A stretch of 64,000 bases of DNA from JANMEX01 sp041751995 (GCA_041751995.1 JBGSHY010000032.1:1-64000), one strand, 5' to 3'. Counted from the stretch's first letter, positions 42,831 to 50,687 are shown. Notes: a model not told the origin generated them from the sequence alone. Numbers and translations are program-made.

Positions 42831-43672
42831 ATCAATCCTTGGATGCGCTCGCCCCCACCCCCGGCCCCTCCCCTCAAGGGGGAGGGGAGCAGGCGCGCGC
42901 CGTCATCTCCGCCCGCGACCTCTCCTTGGTGTTCACCACCAACGACGGCCCCGTCCACGCGCTGTCGAACATCAACCTCGACATCAATGAAGGCGAATTT
43001 GTCTCGCTGATCGGCCCGTCCGGCTGCGGCAAGACCACGCTGCTGCGGGTGATTGCCGATCTGGAGCAGCCGACCGGTGGTTCGTTATCGGTCAATGGCA
43101 TGACGCCGGATGAAGCGCGCCAGAAGCGTGCCTATGGCTATGTGTTCCAGCAGGCGGCGCTGTTTCCCTGGCGCACCATTGCAGCCAATGTTGCCCTGCC
43201 GCTTGAGGTTATGGGGCTGGGAAGCACGGAAGTCGCCCGCCGCGTCAAGGAAAACATCGCTCTGGTCAACCTTGCCGGTTTCGAGAAGAAATACCCGTGG
43301 CAACTTTCCGGCGGCATGCAGCAGCGCGCCTCCATCGCCCGCGCGCTCTCAGTCGAGCCAGCCATGCTGCTGATGGACGAGCCCTTTGGCGCGCTCGACG
43401 AAATCGTCCGCGACCATTTGAACGAACAACTGCTGAAACTCTGGGCCAAGACCAGAAAGACCGTGGTTTTTGTCACCCACTCGATACCCGAAGCCGTGTT
43501 CCTGTCGACCAAGATCGTTGTCATGAGCCCGCGCCCGGGCAAGATCCACGAAATCATCGACTGCAATCTGGGAGCCGAGCGCCCGCTGGAAATCCGCGAA
43601 ACACCGGAATTCTTGCGGATCGCCCAGCAGGTGCGCGACGGTCTGCGGGCGGGGCACTCTTATGATGATTGA
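42827..43672 (+). CDS. Nitrate/taurine-type ABC transporter ATP-binding protein
   Basis: A 281-residue ABC ATPase of the TauB/SsuB/NrtD group. The domain proper begins at about residue 27 (ISARDLSLVFTTNDGPVHALSNINLDI); Walker A is GPSGCGKTT, the signature LSGGMQQR, and Walker B MLLMDEPFGALDE. Start TTG 42827, overlapping the DUF559 stop, has GAGGG seven bases before it; there is no ATG before the domain. The first 25 residues derive from the cassette and its right repeat. With two permeases and a binding protein downstream it forms an importer, probably for a pyrimidine or pathway substrate. Confidence 0.9.
   Translation: MNQSLDALAPTPGPSPQGGGEQARAVISARDLSLVFTTNDGPVHALSNINLDINEGEFVSLIGPSGCGKTTLLRVIADLEQPTGGSLSVNGMTPDEARQKRAYGYVFQQAALFPWRTIAANVALPLEVMGLGSTEVARRVKENIALVNLAGFEKKYPWQLSGGMQQRASIARALSVEPAMLLMDEPFGALDEIVRDHLNEQLLKLWAKTRKTVVFVTHSIPEAVFLSTKIVVMSPRPGKIHEIIDCNLGAERPLEIRETPEFLRIAQQVRDGLRAGHSYDD
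42845..42889. repeat. Right 45-bp inverted repeat, translated within the ABC ATPase gene
   Basis: Reverse complement of 42412-42456 with one mismatch. It lies within codons 7-21 of the ABC ATPase frame and is translated as ALAPTPGPSPQGGGE, a low-complexity peptide. The repeat therefore forms part of the predicted N-terminal extension of that protein. Confidence 0.88.
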
Positions 43673-43994
43673 GACGCGCTCGGGTTTGAAGGTTGCACTC
43701 CGCTTCATCTTTACCGGTTTGTCCGGTTTAGTCGCGGTCACCGCAAGTCTCCTTGCTGCAGCCGCGTTGTTATGGTCCGCAATTGCTATAAGTGATGGGT
43801 ACAACCAATGCCCAGATGGAAACCAATGTAGTGACGCCAAACTAATCGCATCTATTGGGCTTATCCTTTTCGTCCTTTTCGGCGCCATCGCATTTTTCAC
43901 CATTCTCGGTATCAAGCATTGGAGAAAACGGTCTAACATGCGGTCGTTGCCGGTCGACAAATCCATCATTGGAGACAAATGGGGGAGGCTATGA
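43662..43994 (+). CDS. Small two-helix membrane protein inserted in the ABC operon
   Basis: A 110-residue protein I do not recognise. Helix one (about 15-43, FTGLSGLVAVTASLLAAAALLW) is followed by a short loop with CPDGNQC and a second helix (about 62-84, LIASIGLILFVLFGAIAFFTI), then a basic tail. It overlaps the end of the ATPase gene by 11 bases and the start of the first permease gene by 16, so all three are translationally linked. Its codons look more AT-rich than the flanks. ATPase and permease genes are normally adjacent in this transporter class. Sequence similarity to the two small proteins at 39872-40946 is not evident. Confidence 0.65.
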   Translation: MMIETRSGLKVALRFIFTGLSGLVAVTASLLAAAALLWSAIAISDGYNQCPDGNQCSDAKLIASIGLILFVLFGAIAFFTILGIKHWRKRSNMRSLPVDKSIIGDKWGRL

Positions 43995-44881
43995 GTATTT
44001 CCAACTCCTTCCTCCGCGACCGGCTGATCCCCGTCGGCACCATCGTGCTTGCAATCATCATTGCCTGGTACATCGCCGCCTACCGCATGAACGCGCCGTT
44101 CCAGCGCGATCAGAATGAACGCTCGAACGTCACCGTCAGCCAAAGCGAATTCATCGCGCAGACGATGAGTCAGCCAAAGCCGACCATGCCCGCGCCGCAT
44201 CAGGTGGCGGTCAACCTTTGGAAAAACACTTTCGGCGTCAAGCTGACGTCGAACCGCAGCCTCGTCTACCACGCCGGTGTCACGCTCTCCTCCACCCTGC
44301 TCGGCTTCCTGATGGGAACGGTGCTCGGCATCATCATTGCCGTTGGCATCGTCCATGTGCCGGCGCTCGACAAGTCGTTCCTGCCGTGGATCATTGCCAG
44401 CCAAACCATCCCGATGCTGGCCGTCGCGCCGATGATCATCGTCATCCTCGCCGCCGTGAACGTGACAGGCATCCTCCCCAAGGCGCTGATCTCGACTTAC
44501 CTATCGTTTTTCCCCGTGGCCGTCGGCATGGTGAAAGGCCTTCGTTCGCCCGAAGTCATGCACCTTGACCTGATGCGCACCTATCATGCCTCCAAGTGGC
44601 AGACGTTCTGGAAGCTGCGCGCTCCGGCATCCGTGCCGTTCTTCTTCACCTCGATCAAGGTGGCCGTCGCCGCCAGCCTCGTCGGCGCCATTGTTGGCGA
44701 GTTGCCAACCGGCGCAGTCGCAGGCATTGGTTCCAAGCTTCTCGCCGGTTCCTATTACTCGCAAACCATCGACGTCTTCGCTGCGCTGATCGCCGGTTCG
44801 GTCGTTGCCATCCTGCTCGTTGTCTTGGTCGATATCATCGGCCGTTTCGTCAACTCCCGCATGGGAGGCCGGCCGGCATGA
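43979..44881 (+). CDS. Nitrate/taurine-type ABC transporter permease 1
   Basis: A 300-residue inner-membrane permease of the BPD_transp_1 (SsuC/TauC) family with an N-terminal helix and about five more. The ATPase-contact EAA loop is LMRTYHASKWQTFWKLRAPASVPFFF. Start ATG 43979 has GGAG five bases upstream; ATG 43991 is possible but lies too close to its purine run. The stop overlaps the next permease's ATG (ATGA). The two permeases probably form a heterodimer. Confidence 0.9.
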   Translation: MGEAMSISNSFLRDRLIPVGTIVLAIIIAWYIAAYRMNAPFQRDQNERSNVTVSQSEFIAQTMSQPKPTMPAPHQVAVNLWKNTFGVKLTSNRSLVYHAGVTLSSTLLGFLMGTVLGIIIAVGIVHVPALDKSFLPWIIASQTIPMLAVAPMIIVILAAVNVTGILPKALISTYLSFFPVAVGMVKGLRSPEVMHLDLMRTYHASKWQTFWKLRAPASVPFFFTSIKVAVAASLVGAIVGELPTGAVAGIGSKLLAGSYYSQTIDVFAALIAGSVVAILLVVLVDIIGRFVNSRMGGRPA

Positions 44882-45960
44882 GGCTCAAGACAAACTGGCA
44901 GGCGCTTGCCGCCCTCGCGCTGTTCAATCTGCCGCTCACCGGCACGAGCGACGCAGGAACGTCCATAGCTTTGTTAGCCGCTTTGGTGATTGCGGCGTTG
45001 ATCTCAATGCAGACTCCGGCAACCAACGCCGCCACTGTCGCTTTCGCCATTCTGGCCCATGGCGCGGTTTTTGTGCTGCTCAAAGGCCTTGCCGGAGCTG
45101 AAGGCACGGCCGGCCTCGGCTTTTTTGCTGCCCTTGCCGCAAGCTGGCTTCTTGGCTGGCGGCTGGTCACAGTCCTCTCAGGCGATGGTCGCAAGAGCGA
45201 TTGGTTCACCGGCCTTGTGATCCCGACCCTGTTCGGACTGTGGATTCTCATCCTCTGGGAAGCCATCGTGCGCGGTGCAGGCATCCCCTTCGTGCTTCTC
45301 CCGCCGCCTTCGGCCATCGGCGCAAAGTTCATGGCGTCCATTCCGCTCCTTGCCGCCGACTTCAACCAGACCGTCCTCAAGGCCGTTCTGTTCGGGTTCG
45401 TTGTCGGATCCTTTGCCGGCTTCCTGGTGGCGGTTCTGGCCGACCGTTTCAAATTCCTCGCCAACGGCATGCTGCCCATCGGCAACATGGTCTCGGCCCT
45501 GCCGATCATCGGCATCGCGCCCATCATGGTCATCTGGTTCGGTTTTGACTGGCAGTCGAAGGCCGCCGTGGTCATTGTCATGACCTTCTTCCCGATGCTG
45601 GTGAACACGCTGGCCGGGCTTTCCGCTTCGGGCAACATGGAGCGCGACCTGATGCGCACCTATGCCTCAAGCCATTGGCAAACCTTGTTTAAACTGCGGC
45701 TTCCTGCCGCAATGCCTTTTGTGTTCAATGCCCTCAAGATCAATTCGACTCTTGCCATGATTGGTGCCATCGTTTCGGAATTCTTCGGAACACCGGTGGT
45801 CGGCATGGGCTTTCGCATTTCGACCGAAGTGGGTCGAATGAACCTCGACATGGTGTGGGCGGAAATTGCGCTCGCCGCCATTGTCGGGTCACTTTTCTAC
45901 GGTGCGCTCGCACTTCTCGAACGCATCACAACATTTTGGCATCCGTCATACCGTCGATAA
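44878..45960 (+). CDS. Nitrate/taurine-type ABC transporter permease 2
   Basis: A 360-residue permease. The C-terminal 240 residues are a SsuC-like domain with the EAA loop LMRTYASSHWQTLFKLRLPAAMPFVF. The N-terminal 110 residues add about four extra helices (ALAALALFNLPLTG, SIALLAALVIAALI, AILAHGAVFVLLKGL, FFAALAASWLLGW) not found in standard SsuC. ATG 44878 has GGGAGG upstream and overlaps permease 1. The extra helices distinguish it from its partner and may reflect a subgroup of pyrimidine or thiamine-precursor importers. Confidence 0.88.
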   Translation: MRLKTNWQALAALALFNLPLTGTSDAGTSIALLAALVIAALISMQTPATNAATVAFAILAHGAVFVLLKGLAGAEGTAGLGFFAALAASWLLGWRLVTVLSGDGRKSDWFTGLVIPTLFGLWILILWEAIVRGAGIPFVLLPPPSAIGAKFMASIPLLAADFNQTVLKAVLFGFVVGSFAGFLVAVLADRFKFLANGMLPIGNMVSALPIIGIAPIMVIWFGFDWQSKAAVVIVMTFFPMLVNTLAGLSASGNMERDLMRTYASSHWQTLFKLRLPAAMPFVFNALKINSTLAMIGAIVSEFFGTPVVGMGFRISTEVGRMNLDMVWAEIALAAIVGSLFYGALALLERITTFWHPSYRR

Positions 45961-45995
45961 ACAAGACGGAGCCTATAACCAGAGAGGAACGTCTC

Positions 45996-46964
45996 ATGAA
46001 GAAAACAATCAAACTGACCCTCGCACTCACCCTGTCATTGATGGCCGGCTCGGCGCTTGCCGCAGACAAGGTGACGCTGCAGCTGAAGTGGGTCGCGCAG
46101 GCCCAGTTCGCCGGCTATTTCGTCGCCAAGGACAAGGGCTTCTACACCGAAGCCGGCCTCGACGTCGAAATCAAGCCGGGCGGCCCGGACATTGCCCCCG
46201 AACAGGTCATCGCCGGCGGCGGCGCGGACGTGATTGTCGACTGGATGGGCGGCGCACTCGCTGCCCGCGAAAAGGGCGTTGGCCTTGTCAACATCGCCCA
46301 GCCGTTCGAAAAGGCCGGCATGCAGCTTGTCTGCCCGGCCAACGGCCCGGTCAAGACCGAAGCCGACTTCAAGGGCAAGACGCTCGGCGTCTGGTTCTTC
46401 GGCAATGAATATCCGTTCTATGCCTGGATGAACAAGCTCGGCCTGTCCACCGAAGGCGGTGCGGATGGCGTGACTGTCCTCAAGCAGTCGTTCGACGTGC
46501 AGCCGCTGATCCAGAAGCAGGCCGATTGCATCTCGGTCATGACTTACAATGAATATTGGCAGCTGATCGACGCCGGCTACAAGCCGGAAGACCTCGTGGT
46601 GTTCAACTATTCTGCCATGGGCAATGACCTCCTCGAAGACGGCCTCTATGCCATGGAAGCCAACCTTGCCGATCCGGCCTTCAAGGAAAAGATGGTCAAG
46701 TTCGTTTCCGCTTCGATGAAGGGCTGGAAATACGCGCTTGAGAACCCTGATGAGGCAGCAGGCATCGTCATGGACAATGGCGGACAGGACGAAAACCACC
46801 AGAAGCGCATGATGGGCGAAGTCGGCAAACTGATCGGCTCCGGCTCCGGCAAGCTGATTGAGGCTGCTTACCAGCGCACAGCTGATGCCCTTCTGGCCCA
46901 GAAGATCATCACCAAGGCGCCGGAAGGCGCCTGGACATCGGCAATCACTGACGCAGTGAAGTAA
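45996..46964 (+). CDS. NMT1/THI5-like ABC transporter substrate-binding protein
   Basis: A 322-residue periplasmic protein with a Sec signal (MKKTIKLTLALTLSLMAGSA, cleavage after ALA). The mature start VTLQLKWVAQAQFAGYFVAKDKGFYTEAGLDVEIKPGGP is the NMT1/THI5 signature, a family that binds pyrimidine-like ligands and other small organics. AGAGAGGAA precedes the ATG. As the last gene of the pyrimidine operon it most likely binds uracil, thymine or a hydantoin-like compound; the family match makes this plausible but not certain. A strong terminator follows. Confidence 0.9.
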   Translation: MKKTIKLTLALTLSLMAGSALAADKVTLQLKWVAQAQFAGYFVAKDKGFYTEAGLDVEIKPGGPDIAPEQVIAGGGADVIVDWMGGALAAREKGVGLVNIAQPFEKAGMQLVCPANGPVKTEADFKGKTLGVWFFGNEYPFYAWMNKLGLSTEGGADGVTVLKQSFDVQPLIQKQADCISVMTYNEYWQLIDAGYKPEDLVVFNYSAMGNDLLEDGLYAMEANLADPAFKEKMVKFVSASMKGWKYALENPDEAAGIVMDNGGQDENHQKRMMGEVGKLIGSGSGKLIEAAYQRTADALLAQKIITKAPEGAWTSAITDAVK

Positions 46965-46982
46965 TTCACTCAGTCAGCCAAT

Positions 46983-47016
46983 AAAAAAACCCCCGCTGGC
47001 GACAGCGGGGGTTTTG
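46983..47016. terminator. Strong bidirectional rho-independent terminator
   Basis: AACCCCCGCTG and CAGCGGGGGTT form an 11-bp perfect stem with a GCGA tetraloop. TTTT follows on the plus strand, and the run of A before the stem gives TTTTTTT on the minus strand. It closes both the pyrimidine operon (plus) and the xylFHG operon (minus), which converge here. Confidence 0.93.
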
Positions 47017-47037
47017 CTTTTCAGAAGGCCACTTGCC

Positions 47038-47928
47038 TTAGCTCGCCAATGCGCCCGGTCCCGGGGTTGCGCCCTTCGGGCATTTGCCGGCGATGATCAT
47101 GCCAAGCACTTCGTCATGGTCGACATCGGTGGTCTTGGCTGTGCCGACGACTTTGCCGTTTTTCATGACGCAAAGCCGATCCGCCAGATCAAACACATCG
47201 TGCAGATCGTGGCTGATCAGGAAGATGCCAATGCCTTCGGCCTTCAGCTGCTTGATCAGTTCGCCGACCTGCGCCGTTTCCTGCGGGCCGAGCGCGGCTG
47301 TCGGTTCATCCATGATCAGGATGCGCGCGTTGAAATGGATCGCGCGGGCGATGGCGACGGACTGCCGCTGGCCACCTGAAAGCTTCGACACCGGCTCCTT
47401 GAAGCGGCGGAAGTTCGGGTTAAGCCGGAACATCACCTTGCGGCATTCTGCTTCCATCGCCACGTCATCAAGCGTGCCGAAGGAAGTCTTCAACTCGCGG
47501 CCGAGATAGAGGTTGGCCGCTGCATCGACATTATCGGCGAGCGCAAGCGTCTGGTAGATTGTTTCGATCCCGAGCGCCTTGGCGTCGCGCGGATTGTTGA
47601 TGGCCACCTCTTTGCCTTCGATGAAGATTTGTCCGTTATCGCGCGTGTAGGCGCCGGACAGGATCTTGATCAGCGTCGATTTGCCCGCGCCGTTATGGCC
47701 GAGCAGGCCGACCACCTCGCCTGGGAACAGGTCGAGCGAAGCATGATCGACAGCCTTGATGCCGCCAAAAGCGATCGAAATGTCTCGCATCTCGATAAGC
47801 GGCGTACCGCGGCTTTCGGGAACAGGCGGCGTGGCGACGGCTGCGGCCGGTGCCTTGGCGACCGTCGCAGCTTTTGTCTTGGTGCCTGTCTTCTTTGCGG
47901 GCGACGCAGTCTTTGTTGCTTTTGCCAT
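47038..47928 (-). CDS. xylG: Xylose-type ABC transporter ATP-binding protein
   Basis: A 296-residue ABC ATPase of the CUT2 sugar family. Walker A is GHNGAGKST, the signature LSGGQRQ and Walker B LIMDEPTAALG. It has one nucleotide-binding module, not the two of E. coli XylG. The first 45 residues are an unusual tail rich in Lys, Ala and Pro (KATKTASPAKKTGTKTKAAT) before the domain begins at LIEMRDISIAFGGIKAV. GGGGAGG precedes the ATG. It ends 22 bp from the bidirectional terminator and lies 12 bp after xylH. Confidence 0.9.
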   Translation of the reverse strand: MAKATKTASPAKKTGTKTKAATVAKAPAAAVATPPVPESRGTPLIEMRDISIAFGGIKAVDHASLDLFPGEVVGLLGHNGAGKSTLIKILSGAYTRDNGQIFIEGKEVAINNPRDAKALGIETIYQTLALADNVDAAANLYLGRELKTSFGTLDDVAMEAECRKVMFRLNPNFRRFKEPVSKLSGGQRQSVAIARAIHFNARILIMDEPTAALGPQETAQVGELIKQLKAEGIGIFLISHDLHDVFDLADRLCVMKNGKVVGTAKTTDVDHDEVLGMIIAGKCPKGATPGPGALAS

Positions 47929-47940
47929 GTCAGCCTCCCC

Positions 47941-49347
47941 TCAATTCACTTTGCGCGAGTAAAGCTGGTCGAGCCAGACCGCGATGACAAGAACAACGCC
48001 GACCACGATGTTCTGGTAGGCCGCAGGCAGGTTGAGCAGCGACATGCCGGAAATGATCGACTGCATCATCAAGGCGCCCATCATGGCGCCGTAGATGGTG
48101 CCGACGCCACCGGCCAGCGAAGTGCCGCCGATGACCGCAGCCGCGATCACGTACAATTCGCTGAGTTGTCCAAGCGCGTTGGTGGCGGCATTCAGGCGCG
48201 CCGACGATACGATGGCTGCAATGCCGACCAATACGCCCATGAGGGCAAAGACTTTGACAATCATCAACTTTGTGTTGATGCCCGCGAGCTCCGCCGCCTC
48301 CGGATTGCCGCCGATGGCATAGACATAGCGCCCGAACAGGGTGCGCGTGGCAATGAAAGTCATGACAAGACCGACAGCCAGGGTGACAAGCACCGGCACC
48401 GAATAACCCGTGTAGTAAATCAGGCCGTCAGTGCAGCGCACGACGGCTTCACCGGCCATGCAGACAGCACTGCCATCCTTGTTTTCGATACCCGCCGGAA
48501 TGGCGACATTATTGGCCTTAGCGTAATTCTCGATCAGCTTGAACGGCCAAGGGTAGGAATTCATCACATGCGTGACGAAAAGCACGGCGGCAGAGCCGAC
48601 GGCTGCCAGAAAAAGCTCGGCCCACATCGGACGAAGCGGAAACTTGAAACGCTGTCGCTGGCGACGCCCGTTTGCGATGGCATATATAATCCCGGCGCAG
48701 GCCACAAATGCAATTGCCCAGCTCCATCCAGGCCCGATCCATGATGCGGGAATGCCTCCGCCGAAAATTTCGAAGGTTTTGTCCATAGGCGCAACAGTTT
48801 CGCCGCGCGCAAGCAGAAATGCGACCCCGCTGTAGGCAATGAGGCCGCCAAGTGTGACGATGAAGGCCGGGATTCGGGCGTATGCCGTCATCCAGCCATT
48901 GAAAGCACCGATTGCCGCGCCGAGCACAATGACGAACAGCACGCCGAGTACCCATATCGCCGGATGGCCGACGCCGAGCAGCGGGCCCAGCTTGAAGACC
49001 TGAAGCACGGCGCCGGCAACGGCAACAAGTGAAAGCATCGAGCCGACCGACAGGTCAATATGGCGCATGACGATGATGAGGACCATGCCGGTTGACATGA
49101 CGGCAATCGACGAGGTCTGAACGAGTAGGGTCCAAAGGTTGCGCGGTGTCAGAAACGACCCGCCCAGCAAACCGCCAAAATTGCCGCGCAGGTAACCGCT
49201 TGCAATATCGAAAGCGCACCAGATGAGCAGCAATGCGGCGATCATGCCAAGCATGCGCATGTCAATTTCCGTTGCGCGGAAAAAACTTTTTATTGGGCCT
49301 TCGTCCTGCAATGCTGGATTCTGGCTGCTGTTGCCCGTCTGAGACAT
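47941..49347 (-). CDS. xylH: Xylose-type ABC transporter permease
   Basis: A 468-residue BPD_transp_2 permease with ten or more helices, longer than FrcC because of a periplasmic insert near residues 270-320 that includes IENKDGSAVCMAGEAVVRCTDG. Conserved segments are RHIDLSVGSMLSLVAVAGAVL and ALMGVLVGIAAIVSSARLNAATN. ATG 49347 is preceded by GGGAGGGAG; the frame is open to 49371. It forms the xylose channel with XylG. A 13-bp hairpin separates it from xylF. Confidence 0.91.
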   Translation of the reverse strand: MSQTGNSSQNPALQDEGPIKSFFRATEIDMRMLGMIAALLLIWCAFDIASGYLRGNFGGLLGGSFLTPRNLWTLLVQTSSIAVMSTGMVLIIVMRHIDLSVGSMLSLVAVAGAVLQVFKLGPLLGVGHPAIWVLGVLFVIVLGAAIGAFNGWMTAYARIPAFIVTLGGLIAYSGVAFLLARGETVAPMDKTFEIFGGGIPASWIGPGWSWAIAFVACAGIIYAIANGRRQRQRFKFPLRPMWAELFLAAVGSAAVLFVTHVMNSYPWPFKLIENYAKANNVAIPAGIENKDGSAVCMAGEAVVRCTDGLIYYTGYSVPVLVTLAVGLVMTFIATRTLFGRYVYAIGGNPEAAELAGINTKLMIVKVFALMGVLVGIAAIVSSARLNAATNALGQLSELYVIAAAVIGGTSLAGGVGTIYGAMMGALMMQSIISGMSLLNLPAAYQNIVVGVVLVIAVWLDQLYSRKVN

Positions 49348-49384
49348 TGGGTTCTCCCTCCCGTTCGGCATTCACTTAAACAAA

Positions 49385-49414
49385 AGCCGCGCCGCTTTGG
49401 CAAGCGGCGCGGCT
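49385..49414 (-). terminator. Hairpin/attenuator between xylF and xylH
   Basis: AGCCGCGCCGCTT and AAGCGGCGCGGCT are perfect 13-bp arms with a TGGC loop. On the minus strand the stem is followed by TTTGTTT. It lies 25 bases after the xylF stop and 38 bases before the xylH start, so it should end or stall much of the transcription after the binding-protein gene and stabilise its message. Confidence 0.75.
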
Positions 49415-49439
49415 CTCGAAGGTATTCAGGAGCTGGAAA

Positions 49440-50474
49440 TCAGCAGCCCGGTACGGCGCCAGCGGCAACGCCTGCGCAAGCCTGGTCCTTGGTGATGTGG
49501 CCGGCGTCAATGGCGACGTTCACATTTTCCTTGGTGATCGGCGTCGGAGCGAGCAGGATGGAGTTCATTTCCACCTTGTTCTTGCCGCCAGCGAACTTGG
49601 CAACGCCCGGAATGGCGTCCATTGCGGTGCCTTCGGCAAGAGCGTTTGCTGCTTCAGCAGCAACCTTGCCGAGATCCTTGGCGTTCTTCCAAACCGAAAC
49701 GGTCTGGGTCCCAAGGGCAACGCGGTTGATCGCCGCCAGATCGCCGTCCTGGCCGCCGACCGGAATGCCGGTCATGCCCTGGGCGGTGAGTGCTGCAACT
49801 ACGCCGGAAGCCATGCCGTCGTTTTCGGCCAGAACAGCATCAATCTTGTTGCCGGTCGAAGTCAGGCACTGCTCCATGTTCTTCTGGGCATTGTCCGGCT
49901 TCCAACCGTCGGTGAAGGTTTCACAGACGTTCTTGATCTTGCCGCCGTCGATGTCAGCCTTGAGCACTTCCATCATGCCCTGGAACAGGAAGGTCGCGTT
50001 CGGATCGCCCTTGTCGCCCTTGATGAAAGCATAGTTGCCTTCCGGCTTAGCCTTCTGGACTTCCTGGGCAATGATGCGGCCCACGCCGACGTTGTCGAAC
50101 GTGATGTAGAGCGCATTCGGATCTTCGAACTGCACGTCATAGGCAATCGATTTGATGCCGGCATCCGACAGCGCCTTAATCGACGGCAGGATGGCGTCCG
50201 AGTCAAATGCAACGACCATGACAACATCCGGCTTCTGCGAGATCAAGCCTTCAATGTCGGCAGCCTGCTTCTGCGCAGAACCCTGGGCATCGGTGGAAAT
50301 ATATTTGTTGCCTGCAGCTTCAACGACAGCCTTGATGGCGGCTTCGTCAGTCTTCCAGCGCTCTTCCTGGAAAGTTTTCCAGGATACGGCAATGGTCTTG
50401 TCCTTCGCCAGCGCAGGTGCGGCAAACGACACGGCAAACACAGCGCCCGCGAGGGCGGCGGCAAATTTTTTCAT
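49440..50474 (-). CDS. xylF: Xylose-type ABC transporter periplasmic binding protein
   Basis: A 344-residue Peripla_BP_4 protein. The Sec signal (MKKFAAALAGAVFAVSFAAP, cleavage near ALA-K) leads into KTIAVSWKTFQEERWKTDEAAIK, the XylF-type N-terminus, with VVMVVAFDSDAILPSIKALSDAGIKSIAYDV in the hinge region. GGGAGG lies seven bases before ATG 50474. It is the first gene of xylFHG and divergent from xylR, with the palindromic operator between them. Assignment to xylose rests on linkage with xylA and xylB. Confidence 0.92.
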   Translation of the reverse strand: MKKFAAALAGAVFAVSFAAPALAKDKTIAVSWKTFQEERWKTDEAAIKAVVEAAGNKYISTDAQGSAQKQAADIEGLISQKPDVVMVVAFDSDAILPSIKALSDAGIKSIAYDVQFEDPNALYITFDNVGVGRIIAQEVQKAKPEGNYAFIKGDKGDPNATFLFQGMMEVLKADIDGGKIKNVCETFTDGWKPDNAQKNMEQCLTSTGNKIDAVLAENDGMASGVVAALTAQGMTGIPVGGQDGDLAAINRVALGTQTVSVWKNAKDLGKVAAEAANALAEGTAMDAIPGVAKFAGGKNKVEMNSILLAPTPITKENVNVAIDAGHITKDQACAGVAAGAVPGC

Positions 50475-50551
50475 CAGTTCCTCCCGGTGCCCGGTCGGGC
50501 ACATTTACACAAGAGCCAACCCGGAATGCGTTTTCCGGGGCGGCAGGCACC

Positions 50552-50576
50552 CATTATTTCGAGAGCCGAAATAATG
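50552..50576. promoter_or_regulatory. XylR (ROK) operator
   Basis: CATTATTTCG (50552-50561) and CGAAATAATG (50567-50576) are perfect 10-bp inverted arms with the 5-nt spacer AGAGC. It lies 78 bp upstream of the xylF start and about 110 bp before the chosen xylR start, where it can control both directions. An ATG in frame with xylR falls inside the palindrome at 50574, which argues against that codon as the xylR start. Confidence 0.75.
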
Positions 50577-50687
50577 AGTGACTCAGATTCAAACCTGTGT
50601 CAACATTGTTTTGAGTTTACGGCCTTGCGGGCCGAAAAAACCGTTGCCGAAATGAGGAGCGGCTCCGGTTTCCGGGAGGAGAAAGTT

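Larger units (their letters stand above)
42412..42889 (+). mobile_element. Putative DUF559 repeat-flanked cassette
   Basis: A 478-bp unit made of one endonuclease-like gene between near-perfect 45-bp inverted repeats, sitting exactly between hydA and the ABC ATPase gene. No target-site duplication was found by eye and no transposase is encoded. Calling it mobile rests on the inverted repeats, the AT-richer coding part and the way the right repeat lies within the downstream reading frame. Confidence 0.55.

Noticed and set aside
43349..44404. Minus-strand frame of 351 codons opposite the ABC ATPase and permease genes
   Set aside because: Crosses three real genes antisense and has no family signature.
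37276..46964. Possible integrated plasmid or genomic island covering the whole pyrimidine locus
   Set aside because: No integrase, tRNA target or flanking direct repeats are visible, and the pathway genes have the same codon style as the rest of the window; only the small inserted genes look foreign.
49497..50687. Very long upstream extension of the xylR frame
   Set aside because: It is the antisense strand of xylF and then the operator region; GTG 50688 with GGGAGGAG fits the start of the regulator.
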